A stretch of 64,000 nt of DNA from Streptomyces sp. ASQP_92 (GTDB taxonomy: Bacteria > Actinomycetota > Actinomycetes > Streptomycetales > Streptomycetaceae). The position numbers and the translations under genes were made by a program. Location: the NCBI RefSeq assembly GCF_025399895.1, contig NZ_JAODUA010000003.1:248001-312000 (forward strand), written 5' to 3'. Every line of letters begins with the position of its first letter. Position 1 is the first letter of the stretch. The notes under the pieces are model-generated. The model was given only the letters and a program-made list of their open reading frames with translations, was not told where the DNA came from and ran no database searches. Positions 35,972-44,957 of the stretch are shown piece by piece.

Positions 35972-37777
35972 ATGTCCCAGGTACCCCCAGCCCAGAATCC
36001 GGACGAGGACGGCGCGTACGACTACGACGTCGTCGTGGTCGGCTCGGGCTTCGGCGGCTCGGTGACGGCGCTGCGACTCACGGAGAAGGGATACCGCGTC
36101 GGCGTCCTGGAGGCGGGCCGCCGCTTCACCCCGGCCACGCTGCCCAAGAACTCCTGGGACCTCAAGAACTACCTGTGGGCGCCGAAGCTCGGCCTGTACG
36201 GAATCCAGCGCATCCACCTGCTCGGGAATGTGATGGTGCTGGGCGGCGCCGGGGTCGGCGGCGGCTCCCTCAACTACGCCAACACCCTCTATGTGCCGCC
36301 GCGGCCGTTCTTCGAGGACCCGCAGTGGAAGGACATCACCGACTGGCAGGACGAGCTGGCGCCCTACTACGACCAGGCGCGGCGCATGCTCGGGGTGCGG
36401 CTCAACCCGACGATGACGCCCTCCGACGTCCACCTCAAGGCGGCCGCCCAGCGCATGGGAGTCGGTGACACCTTCCACCTGGCGCCCGTCGGCGTCTTCT
36501 TCGGCGACGGGCAGGACGGTGACGGTACGGCGAAGGCCAAGCGGGGCATGTCCGTCGACGATCCCTACTTCGGCGGCGCGGGTCCCTCGCGCCGGGCGTG
36601 CATCGAGTGCGGCGAGTGCATGACGGGCTGCCGGCACGGCGCCAAGAACACCCTCAACGAGAACTACCTCTACCTCGCCGAGAAGGCGGGTGCGGTGGTC
36701 CACCCCATGACGACCGTGGTCTCGGTGACCGGCGATTCGCGCGGCGGCCATGCCGTGGCGACCCTGCCCACCGACGACAAGGACGCCCCGGGCCGCCTCT
36801 TCACGGCCCGCCGGGTCGTCATCGCGGCCGGCACCTACGGCACCCAGACGCTGTTGCACCGCATGAAGGCGAGCGGTCAACTCCCGTACATCTCCAAGCG
36901 GTTGGGCGAGCTGACCCGTACCAACTCCGAGGCGCTGGTGGGCGCGCAGACCACCAGCCGGCGCTATCGCAAGCGGCACGGCACGCCCAGGGTCGACTTC
37001 ACCCGGGGCGTCGCCATCACCTCCTCGATCCACCCGGACGAGAACACCCACATCGAGCCGGTCCGCTACGGCAAGGGCTCGAACGCGATGGGCAGCATGT
37101 CCATCCTCCAGGTGCCCTACGGCGTCAACCGGGTGCGCAACTGGCTGGGCAACGCGGCCAAGCACCCCTTGCTGCTTGCCCGTTCGATCAGCAATCACCG
37201 CTGGTCCGAGCGAACGATCATCGGCCTGGTCATGCAGTCACTCGACAATTCGCTCACCACCCATCTCAAGCCGGACGGCGTCGGCAAGGGCCTGCTGACC
37301 GCGGAACAGGGCCACGGCGCGCCCAACCCGAAGCAGATCCGGGCCGCCACCGAGGGAGCGACGGCGATCGCCGCGGAGATCAACGGCTTCGCCGGTTCGA
37401 ACGTCGGGGAGCTCATGGGCACCCCGCTCACCGCCCACTTCCTGGGCGGCTGCCCGATCGGTGACTCGGCCGAGACCGGCGTGATCGACCCGTACCACCG
37501 GCTGTACGGACACCCCGGGATCTCGGTCGTGGACGGCGCGGCCGTCTCGGCGAACCTCGGCGTGAACCCCTCCCTGACGATCACCGCACAGGCCGAACGC
37601 GCGATGTCGCTGTGGCCCAACAAGGGGGAGGAGGACCCCCGCCCCCCGCAGGGCGCGGCCTACGTCCGCCTCGCCCCGGTCGAACCGAAGTCCCCGGCGG
37701 TCCCCGCGGAGGCGTTCGGCGCCCTGAAGCTGCCGTTCCTCGGCATGCCGACGGTCCCGCCGAAGCAGGAGGACTGA
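35972..37777 (+). CDS. GMC family oxidoreductase (cholesterol-oxidase-like)
   Basis: 601 residues. FAD-binding fold at the N-terminus (VVVGSGFGGSVTALRL), GMC-type segments LGGAGVGGGSLNYAN and RRVVIAAGTYGTQ, and a C-terminal FAD/active-site region (THF/AHFLGGCPIG; VVDGAAVSANLGVNPSLTI). Residues 210-220 read CIECGECMTGC, four cysteines spaced C-x2-C-x2-C-x3-C as in ferredoxin-type [4Fe-4S] sites. No signal peptide. The ATG has GAGGAGAG 3 bases upstream. It probably forms an operon with the preceding dehydrogenase, as an alcohol-to-aldehyde partner; the substrate is unknown. Confidence 0.88.
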   Translation: MSQVPPAQNPDEDGAYDYDVVVVGSGFGGSVTALRLTEKGYRVGVLEAGRRFTPATLPKNSWDLKNYLWAPKLGLYGIQRIHLLGNVMVLGGAGVGGGSLNYANTLYVPPRPFFEDPQWKDITDWQDELAPYYDQARRMLGVRLNPTMTPSDVHLKAAAQRMGVGDTFHLAPVGVFFGDGQDGDGTAKAKRGMSVDDPYFGGAGPSRRACIECGECMTGCRHGAKNTLNENYLYLAEKAGAVVHPMTTVVSVTGDSRGGHAVATLPTDDKDAPGRLFTARRVVIAAGTYGTQTLLHRMKASGQLPYISKRLGELTRTNSEALVGAQTTSRRYRKRHGTPRVDFTRGVAITSSIHPDENTHIEPVRYGKGSNAMGSMSILQVPYGVNRVRNWLGNAAKHPLLLARSISNHRWSERTIIGLVMQSLDNSLTTHLKPDGVGKGLLTAEQGHGAPNPKQIRAATEGATAIAAEINGFAGSNVGELMGTPLTAHFLGGCPIGDSAETGVIDPYHRLYGHPGISVVDGAAVSANLGVNPSLTITAQAERAMSLWPNKGEEDPRPPQGAAYVRLAPVEPKSPAVPAEAFGALKLPFLGMPTVPPKQED

Positions 37778-37805
37778 GGCGGAGACAGGTGCGGTCCGGA
37801 TACGC

Positions 37806-37845
37806 CGAGAGGCGCTGCGCCCCCCTCCGAGCGCAGCGCCTCTCG
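37806..37845. terminator. Strong terminator after the GMC gene
   Basis: A perfect 15-bp stem, CGAGAGGCGCTGCGC (37806-37820) with GCGCAGCGCCTCTCG (37831-37845), and a 10-base C-rich loop, 28 bases after the stop. Confidence 0.88.
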
Positions 37846-38072
37846 CGTGTGCGGAGACCTGGTGGGGTCCCGCCGGCGTGAACGGAACACGGGCGTACCC
37901 GTTGGTTCCACATGCATGACCTGTGACCCCTGTGAAGGGTTGCCCCGTCTTCACGGAATCCTTATGTGATCCACACCACTCCCGGCTCGTGGCAACCATC
38001 GTCGACCACCGCGGGTCGAAAACGCTGGCGCGGCGTATGCCGCACGTGACATGTCAAGAGGGGCCACACGAA

Positions 38073-39263
38073 GTGAGCGACAAGCCGCCGAGCCCGGGGA
38101 AGTCGTCGGGCGACGACGCGTTGCCGGACGAGATCTGGGAACGATTCGTCCGCGACAACGAGCGGGACATTCGCTCCTCCGCCCCCAAGGAACCCTCGGC
38201 GCGGGCCCGCATGGTGACCGACCGGCTGCGCAAGGAGCAGGAGGCCGCCGAGTCCGCCGCCCGCGGCCGCAAGGGCAGGCGGGCCCCGGCCGAACCGGAG
38301 GGCTGGCGGACCGGCCCGGCCTGGCAGGAGATGAACGGCCGGGCCGGACGCAGGCGCCGCATGTGGGGCGTGCTCGGCATCCTCGTCGCCGCGGCCGTGC
38401 TGCTGGTCGCCCTGAATCCGTCCAGGGCGCTGTCCCTGCTGACCGGCGAGGACCGTTCCGAGGACACGGCCACGGCCCCGCTCCCGGCGGAGACCGCGAC
38501 CCCCACCGCCGCCCCGCCCTCCTTCGACCCCGAACGCGCCACCCTGAAGGAGCCGTTCCGCGGCTCGCCCGCGATGCAGTACGCGGACGGCGCCGCCGGT
38601 ATCGAACTCCCCGAGGCGACCGCCATGGGAGGCGTCTCCAAGGACCGGGTGGCGAAGGCCCTGGCCGCCACCCGCACCCTCCTGATCGAGTCGAACCTGT
38701 CCCCGACGACCCTGCGCGGCGAACGCCCCGAGACGGCACTCGGCCTGATCGACCCGCTGGAGAAGGACACCGTCGACCACTTCACCACCGCACTGGCCAA
38801 GCCGGACAAGGAGCACGACCCGCTGACGCTGTTCAGCCGGTTCGACCCCCGCAAGGTCGTACCCGTCGGGAGCGTGGTCAAGACCCGCGGCATGATGACC
38901 CTCTCCAAGCGGCCCGGGGGCGGGGCCACCGTGCACGCCGACTACACCTTCGTCTACCCGCTGGTGAAGGCCGCGCCCGGCTCCACGGAGGTGGCCCGCA
39001 CGATCGTGCGCCGGACCCTGGATGTGGCCGTCCTGGACCCGTCCGTGAACCGCGCCACCGACGGCAAGCTGTGGATCGCCGCGTACGACGTCGAGATCGG
39101 CAACACCGACTGCGATACGCACGACGGCTATCTGCACCCCGAGTTCGCCGACGACACCCCCATGGGCCCGAGCCCGAGCGGCCCCGCAAGCGACCCCTAC
39201 GATCGCAGCAAGCCGCTGGACCAGGGCAATCCGGGGAACTGCGGTCTGCTGAGCCGCACGTAG
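38073..39263 (+). CDS. Membrane-anchored protein of unknown function
   Basis: 396 residues. A charged cytoplasmic N-terminus of about 100 residues (DALPDEIWERFVRDNERDIR) leads to one membrane helix at about 105-125 (MWGVLGILVAAAVLLVAL). An extracellular domain of about 260 residues follows, with two Cys near the end (NTDCDTHDGYLHPEF; GNCGLLSRT) that may form a disulfide. No recognised family motif. I chose the GTG at 38073 (VSDKPPSPGK) after AAGAGGGG; the open frame runs 50 codons further upstream without a site. It stands alone between two terminators. Confidence 0.75.
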   Translation: MSDKPPSPGKSSGDDALPDEIWERFVRDNERDIRSSAPKEPSARARMVTDRLRKEQEAAESAARGRKGRRAPAEPEGWRTGPAWQEMNGRAGRRRRMWGVLGILVAAAVLLVALNPSRALSLLTGEDRSEDTATAPLPAETATPTAAPPSFDPERATLKEPFRGSPAMQYADGAAGIELPEATAMGGVSKDRVAKALAATRTLLIESNLSPTTLRGERPETALGLIDPLEKDTVDHFTTALAKPDKEHDPLTLFSRFDPRKVVPVGSVVKTRGMMTLSKRPGGGATVHADYTFVYPLVKAAPGSTEVARTIVRRTLDVAVLDPSVNRATDGKLWIAAYDVEIGNTDCDTHDGYLHPEFADDTPMGPSPSGPASDPYDRSKPLDQGNPGNCGLLSRT

Positions 39264-39689
39264 GGGCCGCCGAGGAGGTACCTCGTCGGCCCGGGGTGCC
39301 AGGGCCGGCGCGGGCGGGGCGTCCGGCCGTGGCACGGAGCCGTGGGATTGGGCCGTGGGATCGGGGCGGTGGGATTCGGGACGGTGCGCGCGGGGACTCG
39401 GGTTCGTGTCGTGCGGGACGGGCCGCGGCGGGGAACCGTTTCGGCCGGATGCGGTCGGTCCCGGGCGTCCCCGGGACCGACCGCCTTTATGGGGTGACCG
39501 GGCTGCTGTCCCCTGCCGTCCGGTCACGCACACCGGGGCGAGGTCCCACGACGCACTTGCGGTGCGTCACACGCCCCGGTGGAGCCACGCGTGGATTCTT
39601 CGGGCCCGCCCCTGGCTGGCACGGACACCCCACCAACGAAGCCGGGCCGGGAGCGGTCACGGCGCCGTACGGGTGAGGAGCGACCGAAC
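39264..39689. other. Gene-free interval between convergent genes
   Basis: 426 bases between the membrane protein and chorismate mutase. A hairpin starts at the first base after the stop codon (39264-39292: GGGCCG/CGGCCC and CGAGG/CCTCG arms), a probable terminator. Between about 39340 and 39384 three imperfect copies of CGTGGGATTGGG follow each other. The rest is GC-rich without a convincing ORF or promoter. Confidence 0.6.
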
Positions 39690-39992
39690 TCAGATACGGC
39701 CCCGGCACAGCTCAAGGACCTTCATCGCGAGCCCGGTGCCGGGCTTGCCGAGGGCGTCGCTGAAGTGGGCCAGGACCTCCATCTCGCGGTTCAGATTGAC
39801 CCGGCGGCCGCCGGAGGCGATGCGGGACTCCTGGATGACGGCCGAGACCGCCATGCGTTCCTGGATGAGGCCGATGATGCGGTCGTCGAGCGCGTCGATG
39901 CGCTCGCGCGCTCCGGTGATCACCGCGGCCGCCTCGTCGGTGCGGGCGCCGGTCTTCTCGGTGACGGTCTTCTCGGTGACGGTCGTGCTCAT
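39690..39992 (-). CDS. Chorismate mutase, AroQ type
   Basis: 100 residues. A Thr/Val-rich N-terminal segment with a duplicated VTEKT precedes three helices of the AroQ fold. Conserved elements include R-x-x-I-D-A-L-D-D-R-I-I-G-L-I and the K/R-rich active-site helix (NREMEVLAHF). It converts chorismate to prephenate, the entry to phenylalanine and tyrosine. The ATG has GAGGAG 5 bases upstream. It is preceded on the same strand by a 17-bp hairpin and a short Phe/Tyr-containing ORF (40101-40181), which suggests attenuation control. It stands apart from other aromatic genes. Confidence 0.88.
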   Translation of the reverse strand: MSTTVTEKTVTEKTGARTDEAAAVITGARERIDALDDRIIGLIQERMAVSAVIQESRIASGGRRVNLNREMEVLAHFSDALGKPGTGLAMKVLELCRGRI

Positions 39993-40041
39993 GGGGGCTC
40001 CTCGGTGGGTGGGGCGCCCCGGACCGGCAAGACCGGAAACG

Positions 40042-40080
40042 ACCGAGCGCCCCGGGCCTTGTCGGCCCGGGGCGCTCGGT
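40042..40080 (-). terminator. Hairpin between leader ORF and chorismate mutase
   Basis: A perfect 17-bp stem (40042-40058 with 40064-40080) with a 5-base loop, 20 bases after the stop of the leader ORF and 49 bases before the chorismate mutase ATG. On the minus strand it is followed by TCGTTTCC. It could act as an attenuator, as an ordinary terminator of a short transcript, or both. Confidence 0.75.
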
Positions 40081-40100
40081 GGAAGTCGTTCGTCAGTGGC

Positions 40101-40181
40101 TCAAGCAGCAGAACCGACGTACCCACGGCGCCCGGCGGGCCGGGTGCCATAGGTAAAGACGAAGGTCTGGTGCGTGCGCAT
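40101..40181 (-). CDS. Candidate leader peptide upstream of chorismate mutase
   Basis: 26 codons from an ATG. Near the start it encodes QTFVFTYGT: two Phe and one Tyr within five codons, with a further Tyr at position 21. Phe9 and Tyr11 use TTT and TAT, which are rare in this genome. On the minus strand, CATACT (40188-40193) ends 6 bases before the ATG, so the ORF would be read from a leaderless transcript. A strong hairpin and then the chorismate mutase gene follow. The arrangement fits transcription attenuation by aromatic amino acids, but antiterminator pairing is not obvious and conservation cannot be checked here. Confidence 0.5.
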   Translation of the reverse strand: MRTHQTFVFTYGTRPAGRRGYVGSAA

Positions 40182-40262
40182 GGCGCCAGTATGGACCGGC
40201 GCCCAGGGCGCGGGCCAATCCGGGTTCGGATGGTGAGACGAACCGGCCACCGCCCGCCCCGG

Positions 40263-40268
40263 TAGAAT
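40263..40268 (+). promoter_or_regulatory. Probable -10 of guaA
   Basis: TAGAAT lies 44 bases before the guaA start. No good -35 is visible at the normal distance. The divergent CATACT box of the leader peptide lies about 70 bases to the left. Confidence 0.45.
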
Positions 40269-40311
40269 CGACAAATACCGACCCCCTCCCACCGCCGGAA
40301 GGCCGCCTCCC

Positions 40312-41901
40312 GTGCCAGCAGCACCCTCCGCAGCCGCGCCCGACAGCAACCCGGACGTCGTCCTGGTTGTCGACTTCGGCGCGCAGTACGCCCAGCTCAT
40401 CGCCCGCCGCGTCCGCGAGGCCCGGGTCTACAGCGAGATCGTCCCGAGCAGCATGCCCGTGGCCGAGATGCTGGCCAAGAACCCCAAGGCGATCATCCTC
40501 TCCGGCGGTCCGTCCTCCGTGTACGCCGAGGGCGCCCCGCGCCTGGACCGCGCGATCTTCGAGGCCGGGGTTCCCGTCTTCGGCATGTGCTACGGCTTCC
40601 AGCTGATGGCGACCACGCTCGGCGGCACGGTCGACGACAACGGCGCCCGCGAGTACGGCCGCACCCCGCTGACCGTCTCCAAGCTCGGCTCCACCCTCTT
40701 CGAGGGCACCCCGGCCGAGCAGTCGGTGTGGATGTCGCACGGCGACGCCTGCTCCGCCGCCCCCGAGGGCTTCACGGTGACGGCCTCCACCGACGTCGTC
40801 CCCGTCGCTGCCTTCGAGAACGACGAGAAGAAGCTGTACGGCGTCCAGTACCACCCCGAGGTGCTGCACTCCACGCACGGCCAGCAGATCCTGGAGCACT
40901 TCCTCTACCGCGGCGCGGGCATCGAGCCCACCTGGACGACGCACAACGTGGTCGAGGAGCAGGTCGCCCTCATCCGCGAGCAGGTCGGCACCAAGCGCGC
41001 GATCTGCGGCCTGTCCGGCGGCGTCGACTCCGCGGTCGCCGCGGCCCTCGTACAGAAGGCCATCGGCTCCCAGCTCACCTGCGTGTACGTCGACCACGGC
41101 CTGATGCGCAAGGGCGAGACCGAGCAGGTCGAGAAGGACTTCGTGGCCGCCACGGGCGTCCAGCTCAAGGTCGTCGACGCGCAGGAGCGATTCCTCACCG
41201 CGCTCGCCGGTGTCTCCGACCCGGAGACCAAGCGGAAGATCATCGGCCGCGAGTTCATCCGCGTCTTCGAGCAGGCCCAGCTGGAGATCCTCCAGGAAGA
41301 GGGTCCCGAGGTCGCCTTCCTCGTCCAGGGCACCCTGTACCCGGACGTCGTCGAGTCCGGTGGCGGCACCGGCACCGCGAACATCAAGTCGCACCACAAC
41401 GTGGGCGGCCTGCCCGACGACATCGAGTTCGAGCTCGTCGAGCCGCTGCGCAAGCTGTTCAAGGACGAGGTCCGCATGGTCGGCCAGGAGCTCGGCCTGC
41501 CCGAGGAGATCGTCCAGCGCCAGCCGTTCCCCGGCCCCGGCCTCGGTATCCGCATCGTCGGCGAGGTCACCAAGGAGCGCCTCGACCTGCTGCGCGAGGC
41601 CGACGCGATCGCCCGTGAGGAGCTGACCGCGGCCGGTCTTGACCGCGAGATCTGGCAGTGCCCGGTCGTGCTGCTCGCCGATGTGCGCTCGGTGGGCGTC
41701 CAGGGCGACGGCCGTACCTACGGCCACCCGATCGTGCTGCGCCCGGTCTCCTCCGAGGACGCCATGACGGCGGACTGGACGCGGATGCCGTACGACGTGC
41801 TCGCGAAGATCTCCACCCGCATCACCAACGAGGTCGCCGACGTCAACCGCGTCGTCCTCGATGTGACGAGCAAGCCCCCGGGCACCATCGAGTGGGAGTA
41901 G
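40312..41901 (+). CDS. guaA: GMP synthase (glutamine-hydrolysing)
   Basis: 529 residues. The N-terminal class I glutamine amidotransferase domain carries the catalytic Cys in GMCYGFQ and the His in QYHPEV. The ATP-pyrophosphatase domain follows with the P-loop LSGGVDSAV (about residue 235), then the C-terminal dimerisation domain ending in PPGTIEWE. It aminates XMP to GMP, the step after GuaB. The GTG start has GGAAGG 9 bases upstream. Expressed from its own promoter, followed by a hairpin at 41920-41962. Confidence 0.97.
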   Translation: MPAAPSAAAPDSNPDVVLVVDFGAQYAQLIARRVREARVYSEIVPSSMPVAEMLAKNPKAIILSGGPSSVYAEGAPRLDRAIFEAGVPVFGMCYGFQLMATTLGGTVDDNGAREYGRTPLTVSKLGSTLFEGTPAEQSVWMSHGDACSAAPEGFTVTASTDVVPVAAFENDEKKLYGVQYHPEVLHSTHGQQILEHFLYRGAGIEPTWTTHNVVEEQVALIREQVGTKRAICGLSGGVDSAVAAALVQKAIGSQLTCVYVDHGLMRKGETEQVEKDFVAATGVQLKVVDAQERFLTALAGVSDPETKRKIIGREFIRVFEQAQLEILQEEGPEVAFLVQGTLYPDVVESGGGTGTANIKSHHNVGGLPDDIEFELVEPLRKLFKDEVRMVGQELGLPEEIVQRQPFPGPGLGIRIVGEVTKERLDLLREADAIAREELTAAGLDREIWQCPVVLLADVRSVGVQGDGRTYGHPIVLRPVSSEDAMTADWTRMPYDVLAKISTRITNEVADVNRVVLDVTSKPPGTIEWE

Positions 41902-41919
41902 TCCCCACCCGCCCACCGC

Positions 41920-41962
41920 ACGACGGCGCCGTCCCCGCACCCGGGGGCGGCGCCGCCGTCGT
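41920..41962. terminator. Hairpin after guaA
   Basis: ACGACGGC (41920-41927) pairs with GCCGTCGT (41955-41962), with further G/C pairing inside. It lies 18 bases after the guaA stop. Confidence 0.65.
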
Positions 41963-42020
41963 TGGCGCCGGGGGTCGCACGACTCTGTTCACCTGCGGGA
42001 ACGCGAGGTAGCTTCCGGCC

Positions 42021-42809
42021 ATGACTGAGATGCCCGAGCCGATACCGGTGGACCAGCTGCGGTTCGATCTGCCGCCCGTGCACGACGACCCCGCCGAGGA
42101 GCGGCAGCACCGCAAGGAGCGGCTGGCCGGCGCGCTGCGCCTCTTCGCCCGGTTCGGTTTCGAGGAGGGCGTGTCTGGTCATGTCACCGCGCGCGACCCG
42201 GAGTTGGCCGACTGCTACTGGGTGAACCCGTTCGGGGTGCCGTTCGCGCATGTCACCGCGGGCGAGCTGATCCTGGTCAACGGGGACGGGCAGGTCGTGC
42301 GGGGCGGCCACCACGTCAACCAGGCCGCGTTCACCGTGCACGCCCAGGTGCACCGGGCCCGCCCCGACGCCGTCGCCGTCGTCCACACCCACTCCACGTA
42401 CGGGCGGGCGCTCGCGGCCCTGGGCGAGTTCGTCGAGCCGTACACGCAGGAGGCCTGCGCCTTCTTCGAGGACCACGCCGTGTACGACGCCTACACCGGG
42501 GTGATCGTCGATGCCGAGGAGGGCCGGCGGATCGCGGCGGCGCTCGGCTCGTACAAGGCGGTCGTGCTGCGCAACCACGGGCTGCTCACGGTCGGGGACT
42601 CGGTGGACGCGGCCGCCTGGTGGTTCCTCTCGATGGAGCGGTGCGCGAAGGTGCAGCTCGCGGCGCGGGCGGCCGGCAAGCCCGTGCTCATCGACCGGCG
42701 GGACGCGGTGGCGACCCGGGATCAGCTCGGCAGCGACCTCGTCGCGTGGATCAACTACCAGCCGCTGTGGCGCCGGATCAGCCGCGCGGAGCCCGAACTT
42801 CTGTCGTAG
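42021..42809 (+). CDS. Class II aldolase/adducin family protein
   Basis: 262 residues. The fold has the metal-binding histidines in VVHTHSTYG and the later LRNHGLLT, and the phosphate-loop-like segment GHVTARDPE. Relatives include fuculose-phosphate aldolase and adducin heads, with Zn-dependent C-C cleavage in the enzymes. This subgroup (often labelled class II aldolase/adducin) has no defined substrate. TAGCTT (42009-42014) ends 6 bases before the ATG and there is no ribosome site, so translation is probably leaderless. It stands alone between guaA and a membrane protein. Confidence 0.88.
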   Translation: MTEMPEPIPVDQLRFDLPPVHDDPAEERQHRKERLAGALRLFARFGFEEGVSGHVTARDPELADCYWVNPFGVPFAHVTAGELILVNGDGQVVRGGHHVNQAAFTVHAQVHRARPDAVAVVHTHSTYGRALAALGEFVEPYTQEACAFFEDHAVYDAYTGVIVDAEEGRRIAAALGSYKAVVLRNHGLLTVGDSVDAAAWWFLSMERCAKVQLAARAAGKPVLIDRRDAVATRDQLGSDLVAWINYQPLWRRISRAEPELLS

Positions 42810-42929
42810 TACGTCAATTTGATGGTGCGTCAATCACCCCCCGAACCGGCCGGCACCGGCCGCCGGGCGGCTTTGGTGCGCGACAATTCCCTGACGGCTC
42901 AAGGGATGTGACGCAAGGACGGAGTTCCC

Positions 42930-44174
42930 GTGGCGGTGCAGGAGGCTCGGCAATGCGGCGGTGACTGTGCGCATGGAGCGCGGGACGGGCACCGGCGCGC
43001 GGTGGCGGCGTTCCTCGCCAAGCGGGACGGGCTCGCCGCGGGCGAGGGGCTGCCCGTCGCGCTGGCCCACTCCGCGGGAGCCTCGCGCCAGTGGGTCTCG
43101 GACGAGCTGACCGAGTCCGCGCGGATGGTCGCCGAACGCTGCCGGGAGGCGGGCCTCGGCCGCCCCGAGCGAGTCTGGCGCGGCACCCTCGCGACGCTCT
43201 GGGGAGGGGTCTTGGCGCTCTCCCTCGCCGAGGCGGCCACCGCCATCGGCGCCGGGTGGACGCCCGCCCGCACCGCCGGTCTGCTGTCCGCGCTCGCCGT
43301 GGCGGTGCTGCTCACCGCGACGGCCCACCGCCACCGCGCGCACGGCGGGGTCCTCGCGCCGGTGCTCGGCGAGGACAACCGGCTCTCCACCTCGCGCGCC
43401 GTCGCGGCGGCCTGGGTCCTGTTCGCGGTCTTCGCCGCCCTGTTCCTGGCCGTGCGACTCGCCGCGGCCGCCGACCACACCGAGCGCGAGACGATCCTGC
43501 GCGGGCTCGAACTGGGCCGCTGCGCGGGCCTGTTGACGGTGGTCTTCCTCACCTCGGCGATCGCGGTGACCGTCCGCCGGGTGGTGACGGTACGCATCCA
43601 CGGCCAGCGGCTCCAGAAGGTACGGGCCGACCGGCCGCGCGGCGCCGACCTCCTGACCGACGACGCGGGCCGGGGCAGCTTCGCGGACGCCCAGTACGTG
43701 GTGGTGACGCTGGTCGCGGTCCTCTTCGCGGCGGTGCGCCTGGCCCGCCGACCCGAGCAACTCCCCGATCTGCCCTGGGGGTTGGCGGCCCTGGTCCTCG
43801 TCTCCACCGCGACGTACTTCGCGGGCAAACACGCGGAGGGCTGCCGTCCGGTGGTGCTCTCCGTCGTGCGGGCACGCGAGGCGGGGGACCTGGACGCGCC
43901 GATCCGTACCGGGGACGACATCGAGATCCGGGGCGCGGGGTTCGTGCCGCCGGGCGCGGGCACCCCCGACCGGCTGGCCCGGGTGGTGGTGCGGATCGGC
44001 GCGGTGTACGTCCATGTCCCGCTGATCCCGGTCCCGGGCGGCTTCGCGAACCCCACGGACGGGGTCCTCACCGTGCCGGTGCCGGTGGACGTGGAGGCCG
44101 GGCGGGTGGAGATCCGGGTGGTGACGGCGGCGGGCGTGGAGACCAACGGGGTCCTGATCGAGGTCGCCGACTGA
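42930..44174 (+). CDS. Multi-pass membrane protein with C-terminal beta domain
   Basis: 414 residues. Residues 1-75 are hydrophilic and His/Arg/Ala-rich. About five membrane helices follow between 85 and 300 (for example GLLSALAVAVLLTATA; AWVLFAVFAALFLAVRLAAAA; LLTVVFLTSAIAVTV; VVVTLVAVLFAAVRLA). The C-terminal 110 residues look like an IPT/TIG-type beta-sandwich (DDIEIRGAGFVPPGAGTPD; VEIRVVTAAGVETNGVLIEV). Function unknown. The GTG start has no clear ribosome site; an upstream start is not available in frame. Confidence 0.72.
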   Translation: MAVQEARQCGGDCAHGARDGHRRAVAAFLAKRDGLAAGEGLPVALAHSAGASRQWVSDELTESARMVAERCREAGLGRPERVWRGTLATLWGGVLALSLAEAATAIGAGWTPARTAGLLSALAVAVLLTATAHRHRAHGGVLAPVLGEDNRLSTSRAVAAAWVLFAVFAALFLAVRLAAAADHTERETILRGLELGRCAGLLTVVFLTSAIAVTVRRVVTVRIHGQRLQKVRADRPRGADLLTDDAGRGSFADAQYVVVTLVAVLFAAVRLARRPEQLPDLPWGLAALVLVSTATYFAGKHAEGCRPVVLSVVRAREAGDLDAPIRTGDDIEIRGAGFVPPGAGTPDRLARVVVRIGAVYVHVPLIPVPGGFANPTDGVLTVPVPVDVEAGRVEIRVVTAAGVETNGVLIEVAD

Positions 44175-44268
44175 CGGGCGCGCCCGCCACCCGGGTCGGA
44201 TTGAGACACGCGTTCCCCCCGTCCGTATCGTCTGGTGACAGGCCAATCGGATGGAGGCGGGATCAGCC

Positions 44269-44787
44269 ATGGCACATGGACATGCGACAGGAGTGCGGGG
44301 CGGGGTGGACCATCGGGGAGGCCTGCGGGCCGCGGCCCGGGCCTACGCGCTGGTGCCGCTGCGGATCTTCCTCGGCGTGACCTTCGTCTACGCGGGCCTG
44401 GACAAGCTCACCGACAGCGCGTTCCTCCACGCGTCGGGCGCCGGCTCCATCGGCGAGCTGATGCACGGCGTGCGGGACAGCGCCGCGATCCCTGCCCTCG
44501 TGGACCTCGCCCTCACGAGCCCGTCGGGATTCGGCTACGCCATCGCGCTCGGCGAGCTGGCCGTGGGCATCGGAACGCTGCTCGGCCTGTTCGGACGGCT
44601 CGCCGCCCTGGGCGGCGCGCTGATCTCGCTCTCCCTGTGGCTCACGGTGAGCTGGGCGACCACCCCCTACTACTACGGCAACGACCTCGCCTACTTGATG
44701 GCCTGGCTCCCGCTGGTGCTGGCCGGCACCCCGCTGCTGTCCGTGGACGCGTTCCTGGCCCGGCGGCGCCGTCTGCGCACCCCGTAG
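44269..44787 (+). CDS. DoxX family membrane protein
   Basis: 172 residues with four predicted membrane helices and the family opening VPLRIFLGVTFVYAGLDKLTD. Further features are ALGELAVGIGTLLGLFGR and the Trp/Tyr-rich WATTPYYYGNDLAYLMAWLP. DoxX proteins are linked to quinol- or thiol-redox membrane complexes, but most have no known job. I start at the ATG at 44269, with GGAGG 14 bases upstream; the ATG at 44251 lies before that site. Its 3' end overlaps the convergent small membrane gene by 97 bases. Confidence 0.82.
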   Translation: MAHGHATGVRGGVDHRGGLRAAARAYALVPLRIFLGVTFVYAGLDKLTDSAFLHASGAGSIGELMHGVRDSAAIPALVDLALTSPSGFGYAIALGELAVGIGTLLGLFGRLAALGGALISLSLWLTVSWATTPYYYGNDLAYLMAWLPLVLAGTPLLSVDAFLARRRRLRTP

Positions 44788-44957
44788 TCGATCCAGCTCA
44801 CCAGCGAGGCGACGCCGAGACCCCCGCAGATCAGCGGGATCACCACGAAGGGGGGCGTGTCCCACCGCCCGGCCGCGTCCCCCGCGAACAGGACGGCCGT
44901 GGCCGCGAGGGCGAGACCGGCGACGAGCCGGCCCGGACGGAACTCATGACGCGGCAC
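44691..44957 (-). CDS. Small membrane protein downstream of PspC gene
   Basis: 88 residues: two membrane helices (LVAGLALAATAVLFAGDAAG; PFVVIPLICGGLGVASLVSW), then an Arg-rich stretch and a Ser-rich tail. It starts at a GTG inside the last codons of the PspC gene (14-base overlap), which points to translational coupling. The last third overlaps the DoxX gene on the other strand. The tail after RRRRRR may simply be read-through into that gene. Function unknown; probably an accessory of the PspC protein. Confidence 0.65.
   Translation of the reverse strand: MPRHEFRPGRLVAGLALAATAVLFAGDAAGRWDTPPFVVIPLICGGLGVASLVSWIDYGVRRRRRRARNASTDSSGVPASTSGSQAIK

Noticed and set aside
40093..41940. A 615-codon minus-strand open frame opposite guaA
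   Set aside because: Shadow of the highly biased guaA codons; no recognisable protein.
44691..44762. The C-terminal tail of the small membrane protein as a functional segment
   Set aside because: It lies antisense to conserved DoxX codons and is Ser/Ala low-complexity, so it probably has no independent constraint; the gene itself is kept.
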